From positions 1 to 64,000 of the forward strand of contig JAEXYA010000067.1 of the NCBI GenBank assembly GCA_023451825.1: a stretch of DNA of 64,000 nt, read 5' to 3'. Of the stretch, positions 8,143-17,449 are shown piece after piece (position 1 is the first letter of the stretch; each line of letters starts with the position of its first letter). The position numbers and the translations under genes are program-made. The notes beneath the pieces are model-generated. The model did not search any database and had not been told where the DNA came from. It was given only the letters and a program-made list of their open reading frames with translations. Source of the stretch: Pseudomonadota bacterium. Lineage in GTDB: Bacteria; Pseudomonadota; Alphaproteobacteria; Rhizobiales; Xanthobacteraceae.

Positions 8143-8940
8143 CTATTTGCGCGGCGCAGGTTCGGGCAGCTCGTTCGTGTCAGGCATCAGGTCGATGCCA
8201 ACAGACGCCAGCCGCGCCCGCACTTCGGCGGCAAGGTATTTCACATATTCCGATAACAGCAAACGCAGCGTGGTGCCACTGGTCCACCAGGCCTCGTCGC
8301 GCCAACGCTCGCCGATGACGGAAAACGGGATAAGCTCCACATCGGGCAGTTCATAGGACAGTTCCACCAGCGCCCGCGGCATATGGTAATTCGACGTCAC
8401 CACGACCAGCGAGTGAAAGCCCTGCTTGCGCACCCAGCGCCGCGTCTCCACCGCATTGCTGCGCGTATCGGTGGCGGAGCGATCGAGATCGACGCAACAG
8501 GCGAGCAGGCGCTGGTCGTTATCCGGCAACGAACGCTGGATATTGGTGATGCCATTGGTGGGATGCACGCCGGAGATCAGCAGGCGCTTGCCAAAACCAT
8601 TGGCGAGCAGATCCAGCGCATCGGCCACGCGCGACGACCCGCCGGTGAGCACCACGATGCCATCGGCCTTGGTGGACGGCGTGACATCGCCGTTCCGCAG
8701 CTGCGACAGGAACGCGACGAAACCGACCAGGCCGACCATGAAGCCGATGGCGACCAAAGCCACCAAGGCAGCACGGATCAACCGCCGCCGCGGCAGCGGC
8801 TTTGCCGGCGCTTCATCGATTGGGTTCTGGTCGTCCAACAGGGTCATCGTTCTGGTGCGGAGCTTCGCCGCCGCAAATTTAAGCACATTTCGACGCTTTG
8901 GCGATGGTGCGCCCGCGCCATCAGCGTCAGTCGATGTCAT
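8143..8940 (-). CDS. YdcF/SanA-like DUF218 membrane protein
   Basis: About 265 residues. One transmembrane helix (about 60-85 from this start: ALVALVAIGFMVGLVGFV), then a DUF218 domain with GIVVLTGGSSRVADAL and SGVHPTNG, the pattern of ElyC/SanA/YdcF proteins linked to envelope assembly in enterobacteria. The start is uncertain: ATGs at 8952, 8940 and 8847 are all in frame and none has a strong ribosome-binding site. The 8940 start lies inside the end of ftsX, consistent with coupling. Confidence 0.8.
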   Translation of the reverse strand: MTSTDADGAGAPSPKRRNVLKFAAAKLRTRTMTLLDDQNPIDEAPAKPLPRRRLIRAALVALVAIGFMVGLVGFVAFLSQLRNGDVTPSTKADGIVVLTGGSSRVADALDLLANGFGKRLLISGVHPTNGITNIQRSLPDNDQRLLACCVDLDRSATDTRSNAVETRRWVRKQGFHSLVVVTSNYHMPRALVELSYELPDVELIPFSVIGERWRDEAWWTSGTTLRLLLSEYVKYLAAEVRARLASVGIDLMPDTNELPEPAPRK

Positions 8941-9898
8941 TGAGCGTCGCAAACAGCGTGCGCCGCGACGCGGCCGCTGTGATCGCTGCGATCACCAGCG
9001 CCTGCGCGGCGAGGATCAGATAGCCCGATGGTCGCAGCGAGAAGGTGCCGAGCAGGGCCGCGAACTGATCACCGACAGCCGTGCCCGAGAACCAGCTTGC
9101 GATCGACTCCGAAAAGCCGAACATCAGCATCGCCACGCCGCCGCCGATCACGCCGCCCTGCAGACCGAGCCGCAGGAAGTGGCGGAAGAAGCGATTGGCG
9201 ATGTAGCGATCGCCGGCGCCAACGAAATGCAGCACCTCGACGATCGGCTTGTTCGCTGCCATGGCGCCACGCGTGGCGAACGACACCGATATAATGGTGG
9301 CGACGATGACGAGCGCAAGGATGCCGAGCCCGGCCAGCACCACGGCCGATGTCATCGAGCGCATCCGCTCCACCCATGCGCGGTGATCATCGACGCTCGC
9401 ATTCGGCGTGACCTGCGCGACGCGCGCACGCAGGCCGACAATGTCGAGCGCCGTGCCCGGCGTGACGCGCGCCACGATGACACGCGGCACCGGCAGTTCA
9501 TCGAGCGACAGGCCAGTGCCAAGCCAGGGCTCGAGCAACTGCGCCGATTGTTCCTTGGTGTAAGGCTGGACTTCAACGATCCCCGGCTGGCCGCGCACCG
9601 CGTCGGAGACAGCCTGCGCATCGCGTTCGATATTGCGGCCGGCCACCGGCTTCACCTGGATCGTGATTTCGCTCGCGACTTCCGATTGCCATTCGGACGC
9701 CGATGCGCTGATCAGCAGCACGGCGCCGGATGTGATCGAGGCCAGGAACGTCATGATCGCGACGACAGCCACCAGCGCGCGGCCGGCGATCTGGCCGCTC
9801 GGCACGATGGGCGACGCATTGCGCGCCTTCGCCGGGACCTGCGGGCGCTCCTGCCCGAGATCCATCAGCGGTCCATGCTCGTCGCCGATCCTGCTCAC
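8927..9898 (-). CDS. ftsX: Cell division protein FtsX
   Basis: Permease-like subunit of the FtsEX complex, 323 residues, with four predicted transmembrane helices: one near residues 40-62 and three in the C-terminal half (SMTSAVVLAGLGILALVIVA and following). A long periplasmic loop with VARVTPGTALDIVGL lies between helices 1 and 2. FtsEX is an ATP-dependent regulator of septal peptidoglycan hydrolysis. The start is 24 bases after the ftsE stop, so the two form an operon. Confidence 0.92.
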   Translation of the reverse strand: MSRIGDEHGPLMDLGQERPQVPAKARNASPIVPSGQIAGRALVAVVAIMTFLASITSGAVLLISASASEWQSEVASEITIQVKPVAGRNIERDAQAVSDAVRGQPGIVEVQPYTKEQSAQLLEPWLGTGLSLDELPVPRVIVARVTPGTALDIVGLRARVAQVTPNASVDDHRAWVERMRSMTSAVVLAGLGILALVIVATIISVSFATRGAMAANKPIVEVLHFVGAGDRYIANRFFRHFLRLGLQGGVIGGGVAMLMFGFSESIASWFSGTAVGDQFAALLGTFSLRPSGYLILAAQALVIAAITAAASRRTLFATLNDID

Positions 9899-9922
9899 GC
9901 GCCAAACCTGTTCAAGTCTTGC

Positions 9923-10582
9923 CTATTCATACATATGCAGCCGGCCCTGATGCAGCACCATGCGACGCGCGTCGTATTGGTCCATCAGGGTGATGTCATG
10001 GGTCGCGATGATCACCGCGGTGCCGGATTTGTTGAGTTCGATGAAGAGACGCAACAAACGACGACCGAGCGTCGGATCGACGTTGCCGGTCGGCTCGTCC
10101 GCCAGCAGCAATTGCGGCCGCGCGATCACCGCGCGCGCGATCGCAGCGCGCTGCTTCTCACCGCCGGAGAGAATCGGCGGCAGCGCATCCATGCGTTCGC
10201 CAAGGCCGACCCACTTGAGAAGATCAATCACCTCGCGGCGATAGCTCGCCTCGTCGCGACCCATCACGCGAAATGGCAGCGCGACATTCTCGTAAGTGGT
10301 CATGTGATCGAGCAGGCGGAAATCCTGCAGCACGATGCCGATGCGCTGGCGCAGATCGGCGACCTCGTCCTTGGCGAGCAGCGAAATATCCTGGCCGAAC
10401 AGATTCACCAGTCCGCGCGTCGGCCGCAGCGACAGGAAGAGAAGGCGCAGCAGTGACGTCTTGCCCGCGCCGGAAGGGCCGGTCAGGAATTGAAACGAAT
10501 GCGCGGGGATCTGAAAATTCAGATCGCGCAAGATTTCCGGACCAAGCCCGTATCGCAGGCCTACATTTTCGAACCGGACCAC
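9923..10582 (-). CDS. ftsE: Cell division ATP-binding protein FtsE
   Basis: ABC-type ATPase of 219 residues. Walker A GPSGAGKT at 35-42, signature LSGGEKQR, Walker B LLLADEPTG and the switch His in IATHD are all present. It energises FtsX at the division site. First gene of the minus-strand ftsE-ftsX-ydcF-plsC cluster; its promoter should lie in the short gap shared with the divergent zinc-ribbon gene at 10712. Confidence 0.94.
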   Translation of the reverse strand: MVRFENVGLRYGLGPEILRDLNFQIPAHSFQFLTGPSGAGKTSLLRLLFLSLRPTRGLVNLFGQDISLLAKDEVADLRQRIGIVLQDFRLLDHMTTYENVALPFRVMGRDEASYRREVIDLLKWVGLGERMDALPPILSGGEKQRAAIARAVIARPQLLLADEPTGNVDPTLGRRLLRLFIELNKSGTAVIIATHDITLMDQYDARRMVLHQGRLHMYE

Positions 10583-10711
10583 GTGCAGCTCCGTTCGACG
10601 GATTCACTCAAGGCGCAAAGATATCGGTCATTTGCTTGTGCGGCCGTTATGGTTTCCGATTCGTTAACGGTCGTCTTGTAGTTTGCCGCCATGTCATCGG
10701 CACTCGGCACC

Positions 10712-11560
10712 ATGCATATCGTCTGTCCCCATTGCACGACGTCCTACGCCGTCAATCCGGCCGGCTTCGGCGATGCCGGCCGCACCGTGCGCTGCGCGCG
10801 CTGCAAGGAAACCTGGCTGGCCAAGCCGGAAGCCCTCGCCGCGCCGAAGCCAGCCATGGCCGCCAGCCGCCCCGAACCGGATGACGACCTCAGCGCCTGG
10901 GGCGTGGCAGAGGACGAGGTTCGGGAACCCGATGTTCCCGTCATCGAGAGCCCATCGATCTCGGCCGACCTGCCTTCGGAACCGCGTGTTCAATTGCGCA
11001 CTGAGGACACCGATTGGACGATCGCGGCTCGCGATGAGGCCGGGCCTGGGCTCGACGACCGGCCGGCGCGCGCCGGTCGCCTCCGCAAGTTTGCCCCACG
11101 GATGCCGCAACGCGGCCTCAACAAATCGCACATCTTGCCCATCGTCACCGCCGCCATGGCGGCGTTTGCGATGGCACTCCTGATCTGGCGCGTCGACATC
11201 GTCCGCCTGATGCCGCAAACCGCTGCGTTCTTTGATGTTTTCGGCATCGACGTGAATATCCGCGGGCTCGCTTTCAGGGATGTGAAGGTCACCACCGAGA
11301 CCGTCGACGGCAAGCCGGTGATGCTGATCGAAGGCTATGTCGTGTCTGAGACCCGGGTGCCGACGGCCATGCCGCGTCTACGGTTTGTGGTGCGCGACGA
11401 GAAAGGCACCGAAATCTATGCCTGGAGCGCCGTTCTGGAGCAGCCGGGCCTCAATCCCGGTGATAAGACATGGTTTAAGTCCCGCCTGGCGACGCCGCCG
11501 GCGGAGGGCCGCAGCATCGATGTGCGCTTCTTCAACAAGCGCGACGTTGCCGGCGCGTAA
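10712..11560 (+). CDS. MJ0042-type zinc-ribbon membrane protein
   Basis: The N-terminus, from the chosen ATG, is a zinc ribbon (CPHC at 5-8 and CARC about 20 residues later), the MJ0042 finger. An Asp/Glu-rich linker follows, then one transmembrane helix (ILPIVTAAMAAFAMALLIW) and a C-terminal extracytoplasmic domain of about 110 residues. Function unknown; such proteins sit beside ftsE in many Bradyrhizobiaceae. An in-frame ATG at 10691 would add 7 residues; family members normally begin at the MHIVCPHC point. It appears to be operonic with the response regulator 15 bases downstream. Confidence 0.8.
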   Translation: MHIVCPHCTTSYAVNPAGFGDAGRTVRCARCKETWLAKPEALAAPKPAMAASRPEPDDDLSAWGVAEDEVREPDVPVIESPSISADLPSEPRVQLRTEDTDWTIAARDEAGPGLDDRPARAGRLRKFAPRMPQRGLNKSHILPIVTAAMAAFAMALLIWRVDIVRLMPQTAAFFDVFGIDVNIRGLAFRDVKVTTETVDGKPVMLIEGYVVSETRVPTAMPRLRFVVRDEKGTEIYAWSAVLEQPGLNPGDKTWFKSRLATPPAEGRSIDVRFFNKRDVAGA

Positions 11561-11575
11561 GTGTAAGGGTTTGAA

Positions 11576-11959
11576 ATGGCGCGTATTTTGATTGCCGATG
11601 ACGAGGAGCCCCTGCGCCTTTTGGTGGGGCGCGCCATCGGCATGGACGGCCATGAGATCGTCACCGCCGAAGACGGCGCCGAAGCCCTTGAAATCCTGAC
11701 CGAACAGGGCGGCCGCTTCGATCTGCTGCTGACCGACATCAAGATGCCGATCATGGACGGCATCGCCTTAGCCCTTGCAGCTGCTCGTGACTTTCCGGAG
11801 CTCACGATTCTGCTGATGACCGGCTATGCCGACCAGCGCGAACGCGCCACCGGCCTCAATGCCATCGTGCATGATGTTGTCACCAAACCATTTTCCGTCG
11901 CCGATATCCGCACCGCGGTCGCCGACGCGCTGGCATCCCGCAATAAATCCCATGACTGA
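11576..11959 (+). CDS. Single-domain response regulator (CpdR-like)
   Basis: A 127-residue stand-alone receiver domain: acidic pair DDEE near residue 9, phospho-acceptor Asp in LLLTDIKMP, conserved Thr in LLMTGY and Lys in VTKPF. There is no output domain, so it probably acts through a protein partner. CpdR, the ClpXP adaptor regulator of Caulobacter and rhizobia, is one candidate by architecture, but I cannot confirm orthology. AAGGG lies 7 bases before the ATG. The stop overlaps the next gene's start by 8 bases. Confidence 0.85.
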   Translation: MARILIADDEEPLRLLVGRAIGMDGHEIVTAEDGAEALEILTEQGGRFDLLLTDIKMPIMDGIALALAAARDFPELTILLMTGYADQRERATGLNAIVHDVVTKPFSVADIRTAVADALASRNKSHD

Positions 11960-12392
11960 TTCAGATCTCGAAGCCGCCGGTTGGACGGTCATGCATGACG
12001 ACGGCTTCATCCAGCTGGTCGGCCCGATGTGGCATCGCATCGTTGATAACGCGCATGAATTTGCAATCCTCGGCCAGGAAAAGCATCGCAACCGCCGCGG
12101 CGTGGTGCAAGGCGGCGCGGTCATGACCCTCGCCGATCGCAGCTGCGGCATGGGCGCCCGCGCGGCATCCGGCGCTGAAGCGCTCGCAACAGTGCAGATG
12201 GATACCTATTTCGTCGACGCCGCACGCATCGGCGACCTCATCATTTCCCGCCCGCGCGCCGTGCGCACGACCAAGAGTCTGATTTTCATGACGACCGAGG
12301 TCTCGGTGGGTGAGAATCACATCGTCGCGACTGCGCATGGCGTGTTCAAGGTGATGCGCGACAGCGCCGACAAAGGCCGCCAGCCCGGCTAA
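11952..12392 (+). CDS. PaaI-family hotdog thioesterase
   Basis: A 146-residue hotdog-fold protein. The helix region GVVQGGAVMTLAD and the strand pattern ending FMTTEVSVGENHIVATAHGVF are typical of PaaI/4-hydroxybenzoyl-CoA thioesterases, which hydrolyse acyl-CoA. The ATG is inside the end of the response regulator gene, so they are co-translated. Substrate unknown. Confidence 0.82.
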   Translation: MTDSDLEAAGWTVMHDDGFIQLVGPMWHRIVDNAHEFAILGQEKHRNRRGVVQGGAVMTLADRSCGMGARAASGAEALATVQMDTYFVDAARIGDLIISRPRAVRTTKSLIFMTTEVSVGENHIVATAHGVFKVMRDSADKGRQPG

Positions 12393-12521
12393 GACCGGAC
12401 TGGTTGGACCACCTTCGCTTTTTTGCGGAACGAAAAGACGATCCAGCTCTTAGGACACACGTAGCGCTTGGTTGCAGCGCTATGCACACTCTGATCCCTT
12501 TTGAGCATCATCATTTGAGAC

Positions 12522-12977
12522 ATGGCCTTTTCCCTTCAACGCACTCCTAACGCCCCGTTCGCGCCCGGAATCGAGATGGAAGAGCCGATGGTCCCCAATT
12601 TGTCCCGCGAGACCGTCGTCGTTCTGGTCGTCGAAGACGATCCTCTCCTCCGCATGAATGCCGTCGATATGATCGAGGAAGCGGGTTTCTGCGCCCTGGA
12701 GGCGCCGAACGCCGATGCCGCCATTCACATGCTTGAAGACCGCACCGACATCCGCCTGATTTTTACCGATATCGATATGCCCGGCTCGATGGATGGCCTC
12801 GCGCTTGCGCACGCGGTTGCCAATCGTTGGCCGCCCGTCCGCATCGTCGCGACGTCCGGTCATTTCAAAGTCAGCGAGACCGACCTGCCCAGTGGCGGAC
12901 GGTTCATTCCCAAACCGTACCGACAGCACCAGCTGGTCGATATGCTCGCCGGACTTTCAACAGCCTCCCGCCTCTGA
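12522..12977 (+). CDS. Receiver-domain protein beside the ethylene-receptor-like kinase
   Basis: About 151 residues, almost entirely a receiver domain: EDD acidic site, phospho-acceptor Asp in IFTDIDMPG, and IPKPYRQHQL. No DNA-binding or enzymatic output. In-frame ATGs at 12522, 12576 and 12588 are possible; the last has GGAAG five bases upstream and is plausible, giving about 129 residues. It ends 86 bases before the hybrid kinase and is a natural candidate phosphotransfer partner. Confidence 0.85.
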   Translation: MAFSLQRTPNAPFAPGIEMEEPMVPNLSRETVVVLVVEDDPLLRMNAVDMIEEAGFCALEAPNADAAIHMLEDRTDIRLIFTDIDMPGSMDGLALAHAVANRWPPVRIVATSGHFKVSETDLPSGGRFIPKPYRQHQLVDMLAGLSTASRL

Positions 12978-13063
12978 AGGCTCCTGCAGCCGTTGACGCT
13001 TGACGCTCCACGATAGCACGGCCACGCTGGTTGCGACATACCAGCTTCTGGCAGGGGCAACCG

Positions 13064-14659
13064 ATGTGGGACTCGCTACAGCGTCTTCTCGACAGTTCCA
13101 TGTTCGCGCCGCACGGCATCTGTCTGCTTTGGGACCCCGGACTTATCTGGCTCCATGTCGGCGCCGATGCATTGATCGCCGCGGCCTATTTCTCCATCCC
13201 CGTCGCGCTTACGATCTTCGTGTCGAAACGACGCGACGTGGAATTCGGCTGGGTGTTCTGGGCCTTCGCCTTCTTCATCATGGCCTGCGGCCTCACCCAT
13301 GTGATGTCGATCTATACGCTATGGGTGCCTGCCTACGGGCTCGAAGGTCTCGTCAAGGCGATGACGGCCATTGCGTCGGTGATCACCGCAGCGATGCTGT
13401 GGCCGCTCCTGCCGCGATTGCTGGCGATCCCCTCACCGTCGCAACTGCGCGAGACCGAAGCGGCACTTCTGGAGGAAAGCCGACATCGCCGCGAAGCGGA
13501 GGATATGCTGCGCCACACCCAGAAGATGGAAGCGATCGGACATCTCACAGGCGGCGTCGCGCATGACTTCAACAACCTCCTGACCATCATCAGCGGCAAT
13601 CTTGAAATTGCCGAGCAGAGCATCTCCAATTGGACCGAAGCATCGCGCGACCGCCTCAAACGGGTGATCGGGAGCGCCGCCGGCGGCGCCCAGCGCGCTG
13701 TGGTGCTGACGCAGCGGCTGCTCGCCTTTGCGCGACGACAACCGCTCGACCCAAAGATCGTGAACGTGAACGGCCTGCTACAGGGCATGTCAGAATTTTT
13801 CCGGCGCACGCTGAGCGAAAACATCAATCTCGAGATCGTCGGCGGCGCCGGCCTGTGGCAGGTCGAGGTCGATCCGAGCCAGATGGAAGCCGCCATCCTC
13901 AATCTCGTCGTCAATGCGCGCGACGCGATGCAGGGCCAGGGCAAGCTGACCATCGAGACCAGCAACGCCTTCATCGATGAAGGTTACGCCCAGCAGTCCG
14001 ACATCGAGATCGGGCAATATGTGCTGATTGCCGTGACCGACGATGGGCCCGGCATGCCGAAAGACGTGCAGGAGCGCGCCTTCGATCCGTTCTTCACCAC
14101 CAAGGAGCCGGGGCAAGGAACGGGCCTCGGCCTCAGCCAGGTCTATGGATTCGTCAAACAATCCGGCGGACATGTGAAGATCTATAGCGAGGTCGGCGAA
14201 GGTACGACGATCAAGATCTACCTGCCGCGCAACACGCGCCAACCCGACTACACCGCGGACGATCACCATCAAATCGTCGGCAGCAAAGGCGACGAGGTCA
14301 TCATGGTTGTCGAAGACGATCCCGATGTGCGGTCGTATCTGGTCGAAACGCTGGAGGGGCTCAACTATCAGGTTCGCGCGGCCTGCAACGCCGATGCAGC
14401 GCTACGTGACTACACCGCAGACCCGGAGCCGTTCGATTTGCTGCTCACCGACATCGTGATGCCTGGAATGAACGGGCGGCTGCTGGCGGATGAGATGACC
14501 AAGCGCCAACCCGGCCTGAAAGTACTTTACATGACCGGGTACTCGCGCAACGCGATCGTGCATCAGGGCCGGCTCGATCCCGGCGTGTCGCTGCTGCAGA
14601 AGCCGGTCACGCAGGCTGCGCTGGGTGGCAAGGTCCGCGAGATGCTCGACAAGCGCTAG
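13064..14659 (+). CDS. Hybrid histidine kinase with ethylene-receptor-type membrane domain
   Basis: 531 residues. The N-terminal membrane domain (about 25-125) closely matches the plant ETR1 ethylene-binding domain: ADALIAAAYFSIP at 34-46 and FFIMACGLTHV at 70-80. The ETR1 residues Asp25, Tyr32, Ile35, Pro36, Ile62, Cys65 and His69 have exact counterparts at D35, Y42, I45, P46, I72, C75 and H79, a constant offset of 10. A HisKA domain follows with H-box VAHDFNNLL, then an HATPase domain (DDGPGMP, GTGLGLSQV) and a C-terminal receiver (VVEDD, LLLTDIVMPGMNG). The ATG at 13064 has CAGGGG 6 bases upstream. In ETR1, Cys65/His69 hold Cu(I) and ethylene; binding here is inferred. Confidence 0.92.
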   Translation: MWDSLQRLLDSSMFAPHGICLLWDPGLIWLHVGADALIAAAYFSIPVALTIFVSKRRDVEFGWVFWAFAFFIMACGLTHVMSIYTLWVPAYGLEGLVKAMTAIASVITAAMLWPLLPRLLAIPSPSQLRETEAALLEESRHRREAEDMLRHTQKMEAIGHLTGGVAHDFNNLLTIISGNLEIAEQSISNWTEASRDRLKRVIGSAAGGAQRAVVLTQRLLAFARRQPLDPKIVNVNGLLQGMSEFFRRTLSENINLEIVGGAGLWQVEVDPSQMEAAILNLVVNARDAMQGQGKLTIETSNAFIDEGYAQQSDIEIGQYVLIAVTDDGPGMPKDVQERAFDPFFTTKEPGQGTGLGLSQVYGFVKQSGGHVKIYSEVGEGTTIKIYLPRNTRQPDYTADDHHQIVGSKGDEVIMVVEDDPDVRSYLVETLEGLNYQVRAACNADAALRDYTADPEPFDLLLTDIVMPGMNGRLLADEMTKRQPGLKVLYMTGYSRNAIVHQGRLDPGVSLLQKPVTQAALGGKVREMLDKR

Positions 14660-17268
14660 CCGTGATTTGAGATAATGCCCAGAGCAGGCCTCGCCTCACG
14701 CACGGCCTGGTGCTGGAGCAGCCAACGCTCGAGATCCGGAACCGACAATGCCGGCGCATGCACGAAACCTTGCGTGACGTCGCAGCCTAGTTCGGTAAGC
14801 AGCCGGCGCTGCCCTTCGGTCTCCACGCCTTCGGCGACCACCGTCATGCTCAGGCTTTGGCCGACGCGAACGATGGCTCGCGTGATGGCAAGCGCGCTCG
14901 CCTGACTCTCGATATCGCGCATGAAGCTGCGGTCGATCTTGAGCTCACGCACAGGCAACTCCGCAAGCCGGCTCAAGCTCGAATAGCCGGTGCCAAAATC
15001 ATCCATCGACAACCGTACGCCGGACTTCCGGATCTTCTCCATGGTGGCAATGGCCATCGAGTGATCGCTCATGACGACCCCTTCGGTCACTTCGAGCATC
15101 AGCATATTCGGCGTCAGTTCGTTCTCGGCGAGAATCTCGCTAACATGGTCGGCCAGATCACCGTTCTGGAAGTTGATGGGCGACATGTTGACGGATACGC
15201 AAGGCACTTGAAAACCCGCACGGTGCCACGCGGCAAGTTGCCGGCAGGCTTCGCGCAGCGACCACATGCCGATCATTTCGATGAGGCCGTATTCCTCTGC
15301 GAGCGGAATGAATTTCGACGGCGGCACTTCGCCGAGTACAGGATCGTTCCAACGCGCGAGCGCCTCGACGCCATAGACGCCGCCATCGACCCGCAATTGC
15401 GGTTGATAATGCAAGCGCAAGACGCCCTGAATGATGGCGTTGCGAAGCGCGATGCTGAAAGCAAGACGTTCTTCCGTAACCCTGTTCATGTCGGCACTGA
15501 AGAAACGGAACGTGGACCGGCCTGCAAGCTTGGCTTGATACATGGCCGCATCGGCATGTTTGAGAAGGCCCTCGATATCGATGGCGTTGTCAGGATAGAT
15601 GCTGACGCCGATGCTCGCCGAGATCGGCACCGTTTTGGCGCCCAGATGAATAGGCGGCAACAACGATTCCAGCAATCGTCCGGCAATCGCGGCGGCATCC
15701 TCAACACCGCAATTCGGGAGGACGACCACGAATTCATCCCCGCCCTGACGGCTCAACGTGTCGCCGGGACGGATATGCTTGCAAAGGCGTTGCGTGACGC
15801 TGACCAGAAGATCGTCCCCGACCGAATGACCGAGCGTGTCGTTGATATCCTTGAAATGGTCGAGATCAAGGAACATCACCGCGAACTTCTCTTGCGGCGT
15901 TGCCGTCTCGATATGGGTGCTCATCAGCTGATGCAGTTGCGCGCGATTGGGCAGCCCAGTCAGCGCATCGAAGTAGGCAAGACGCGCGATTTCGCTGCGG
16001 GCTTCATGGCGCTCGATGGCGAGTGCGCAAAGATTCACGCAATTGTCGACAATGGTCTGGTGCCAACGGGTGGGCGCCTTCGACTCGCGAAAATAGAAAC
16101 CGATGGCGCCGATGACGCGACCATCTTTTGCCTTGATCGGCGTCGACCAGCAGGCCCGCAGCCCCGCTCGCAGGGGCAATTCGTTATAGGGCAGCCATTT
16201 TGGGTCCGTAGCAATATCGATGGATAAGACCGGGTTGCCGGTGAAAGCCGCAGCGCCGCAGCAACCGACTTCGGGGCCGAGCAACAGGCCGTCGATCGAC
16301 CGCGAGAAAGCCGGCGGCATCCGATCTCCGCCCAGCGGATGGAGCAGGCCGTCGGGATCGACATGCAATACCGAGCATATGACATCCGGCGCGATCGCTT
16401 CGACGCGGCGACAAAGATCGCCAATGACATCCAGCACAGGCATGTCCTTGGCAAGGTTTTCGAGCGTGAGATGCTGCAACGAATGGATCTGCTTGCTCTC
16501 GGTGATATCCACCAGGATGGCGACGAGGTTCTTCACCTCGCCATTGGCGTCCCGGTCCGCATTGACGGTGGTGGATATCCAGATCTCCTCGCCATCTTTG
16601 TCGTAGGTGAGAAGCTCCTCCTGCCCATGTCCATCGGTATCGATGCGCGCGTGGAAGCGCGCGAGTGTTTCGCTATCCGTATACTCACCGGTCAGAAGGT
16701 GCTGGGGATGCTGCCCTAGCGCCTCCGCCAGGGAATAGCCGAACAGATCGGTGAAAGCATTGTTCACATAGTTGATGCGCAAATCGCGATCGGTCACCAT
16801 CACGACGCGGTCGGTCTTCTCGGCGACCAACGCCATCAGCGCGTTCTTCTCCCGGCGATTCACGTCGTCGGTCACATCCCGCACGAAGCTGATATAAAGC
16901 GTCTTGCCGCCGTAATCGACGCGCGAGATCGAGAACGCCCCCCAGGCCTCGCTGCCGTCCTTGCAGCTGATGCGGAACTCCCGTCGTCCTTTAACGGGCG
17001 TGTTCACCGGCAATGCCGCCTTGAGCGCGATGACGCCATCGAGATTGTCGCGCACATCGGGCGGCACCAGGATATTGACCGGATGGCCGACCACCTCCGC
17101 GCGCCCGTAACCCCACAGGCGCTCGGCAGCGGCATTGAAATAGCGGATCTCGTTGTCAGGCGCGGTGATGATCACGGCATCGACCGCGTGTTCGAATGCC
17201 GAGAACAAAGCCCGAGCGGCATCGCTGGGTTGACCAAGCGGAAGCTGGCCGACGGGGCTGGTTGGCAT
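14656..17268 (-). CDS. PAS-PAS-GAF-GGDEF-EAL cyclic-di-GMP enzyme (copy 1)
   Basis: 870 residues. Order: PAS (about 20-135), PAS (145-265), GAF (280-430, with EVGCCGAA), GGDEF (440-600) and EAL (615-860). The diguanylate cyclase motif GGDEF is intact, with an RPGD inhibitory I-site five residues before it, and the phosphodiesterase motif reads EALAR. Both synthesis and hydrolysis of c-di-GMP are therefore possible. The ATG at 17268 has GAAGG 9 bases upstream and aligns with the start of its paralogue; upstream starts exist. Its TAG stop and that of the convergent kinase gene overlap in one CTAG tetranucleotide. Confidence 0.9.
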   Translation of the reverse strand: MPTSPVGQLPLGQPSDAARALFSAFEHAVDAVIITAPDNEIRYFNAAAERLWGYGRAEVVGHPVNILVPPDVRDNLDGVIALKAALPVNTPVKGRREFRISCKDGSEAWGAFSISRVDYGGKTLYISFVRDVTDDVNRREKNALMALVAEKTDRVVMVTDRDLRINYVNNAFTDLFGYSLAEALGQHPQHLLTGEYTDSETLARFHARIDTDGHGQEELLTYDKDGEEIWISTTVNADRDANGEVKNLVAILVDITESKQIHSLQHLTLENLAKDMPVLDVIGDLCRRVEAIAPDVICSVLHVDPDGLLHPLGGDRMPPAFSRSIDGLLLGPEVGCCGAAAFTGNPVLSIDIATDPKWLPYNELPLRAGLRACWSTPIKAKDGRVIGAIGFYFRESKAPTRWHQTIVDNCVNLCALAIERHEARSEIARLAYFDALTGLPNRAQLHQLMSTHIETATPQEKFAVMFLDLDHFKDINDTLGHSVGDDLLVSVTQRLCKHIRPGDTLSRQGGDEFVVVLPNCGVEDAAAIAGRLLESLLPPIHLGAKTVPISASIGVSIYPDNAIDIEGLLKHADAAMYQAKLAGRSTFRFFSADMNRVTEERLAFSIALRNAIIQGVLRLHYQPQLRVDGGVYGVEALARWNDPVLGEVPPSKFIPLAEEYGLIEMIGMWSLREACRQLAAWHRAGFQVPCVSVNMSPINFQNGDLADHVSEILAENELTPNMLMLEVTEGVVMSDHSMAIATMEKIRKSGVRLSMDDFGTGYSSLSRLAELPVRELKIDRSFMRDIESQASALAITRAIVRVGQSLSMTVVAEGVETEGQRRLLTELGCDVTQGFVHAPALSVPDLERWLLQHQAVREARPALGIISNHG

Positions 17269-17449
17269 GGATCGACCTTCGCTGATTGATATCGCTGACA
17301 TCGTCACCGGCCGGATGGCTGCGTGACGACATTGCAGAACGTATTCAAACACCAATCTGGAAAGTGTTTGAATCTCATCCCCCAATCCTCTGACAACGCA
17401 GGACGTGGTTAACGGCCGATAAAGCCCATCAGCAACACTGGCGCCCGCG

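Noticed and set aside
8426..10456. 676-codon plus-strand frame opposite ydcF, ftsX and ftsE
   Set aside because: Antisense shadow; the minus-strand genes carry clear family motifs.
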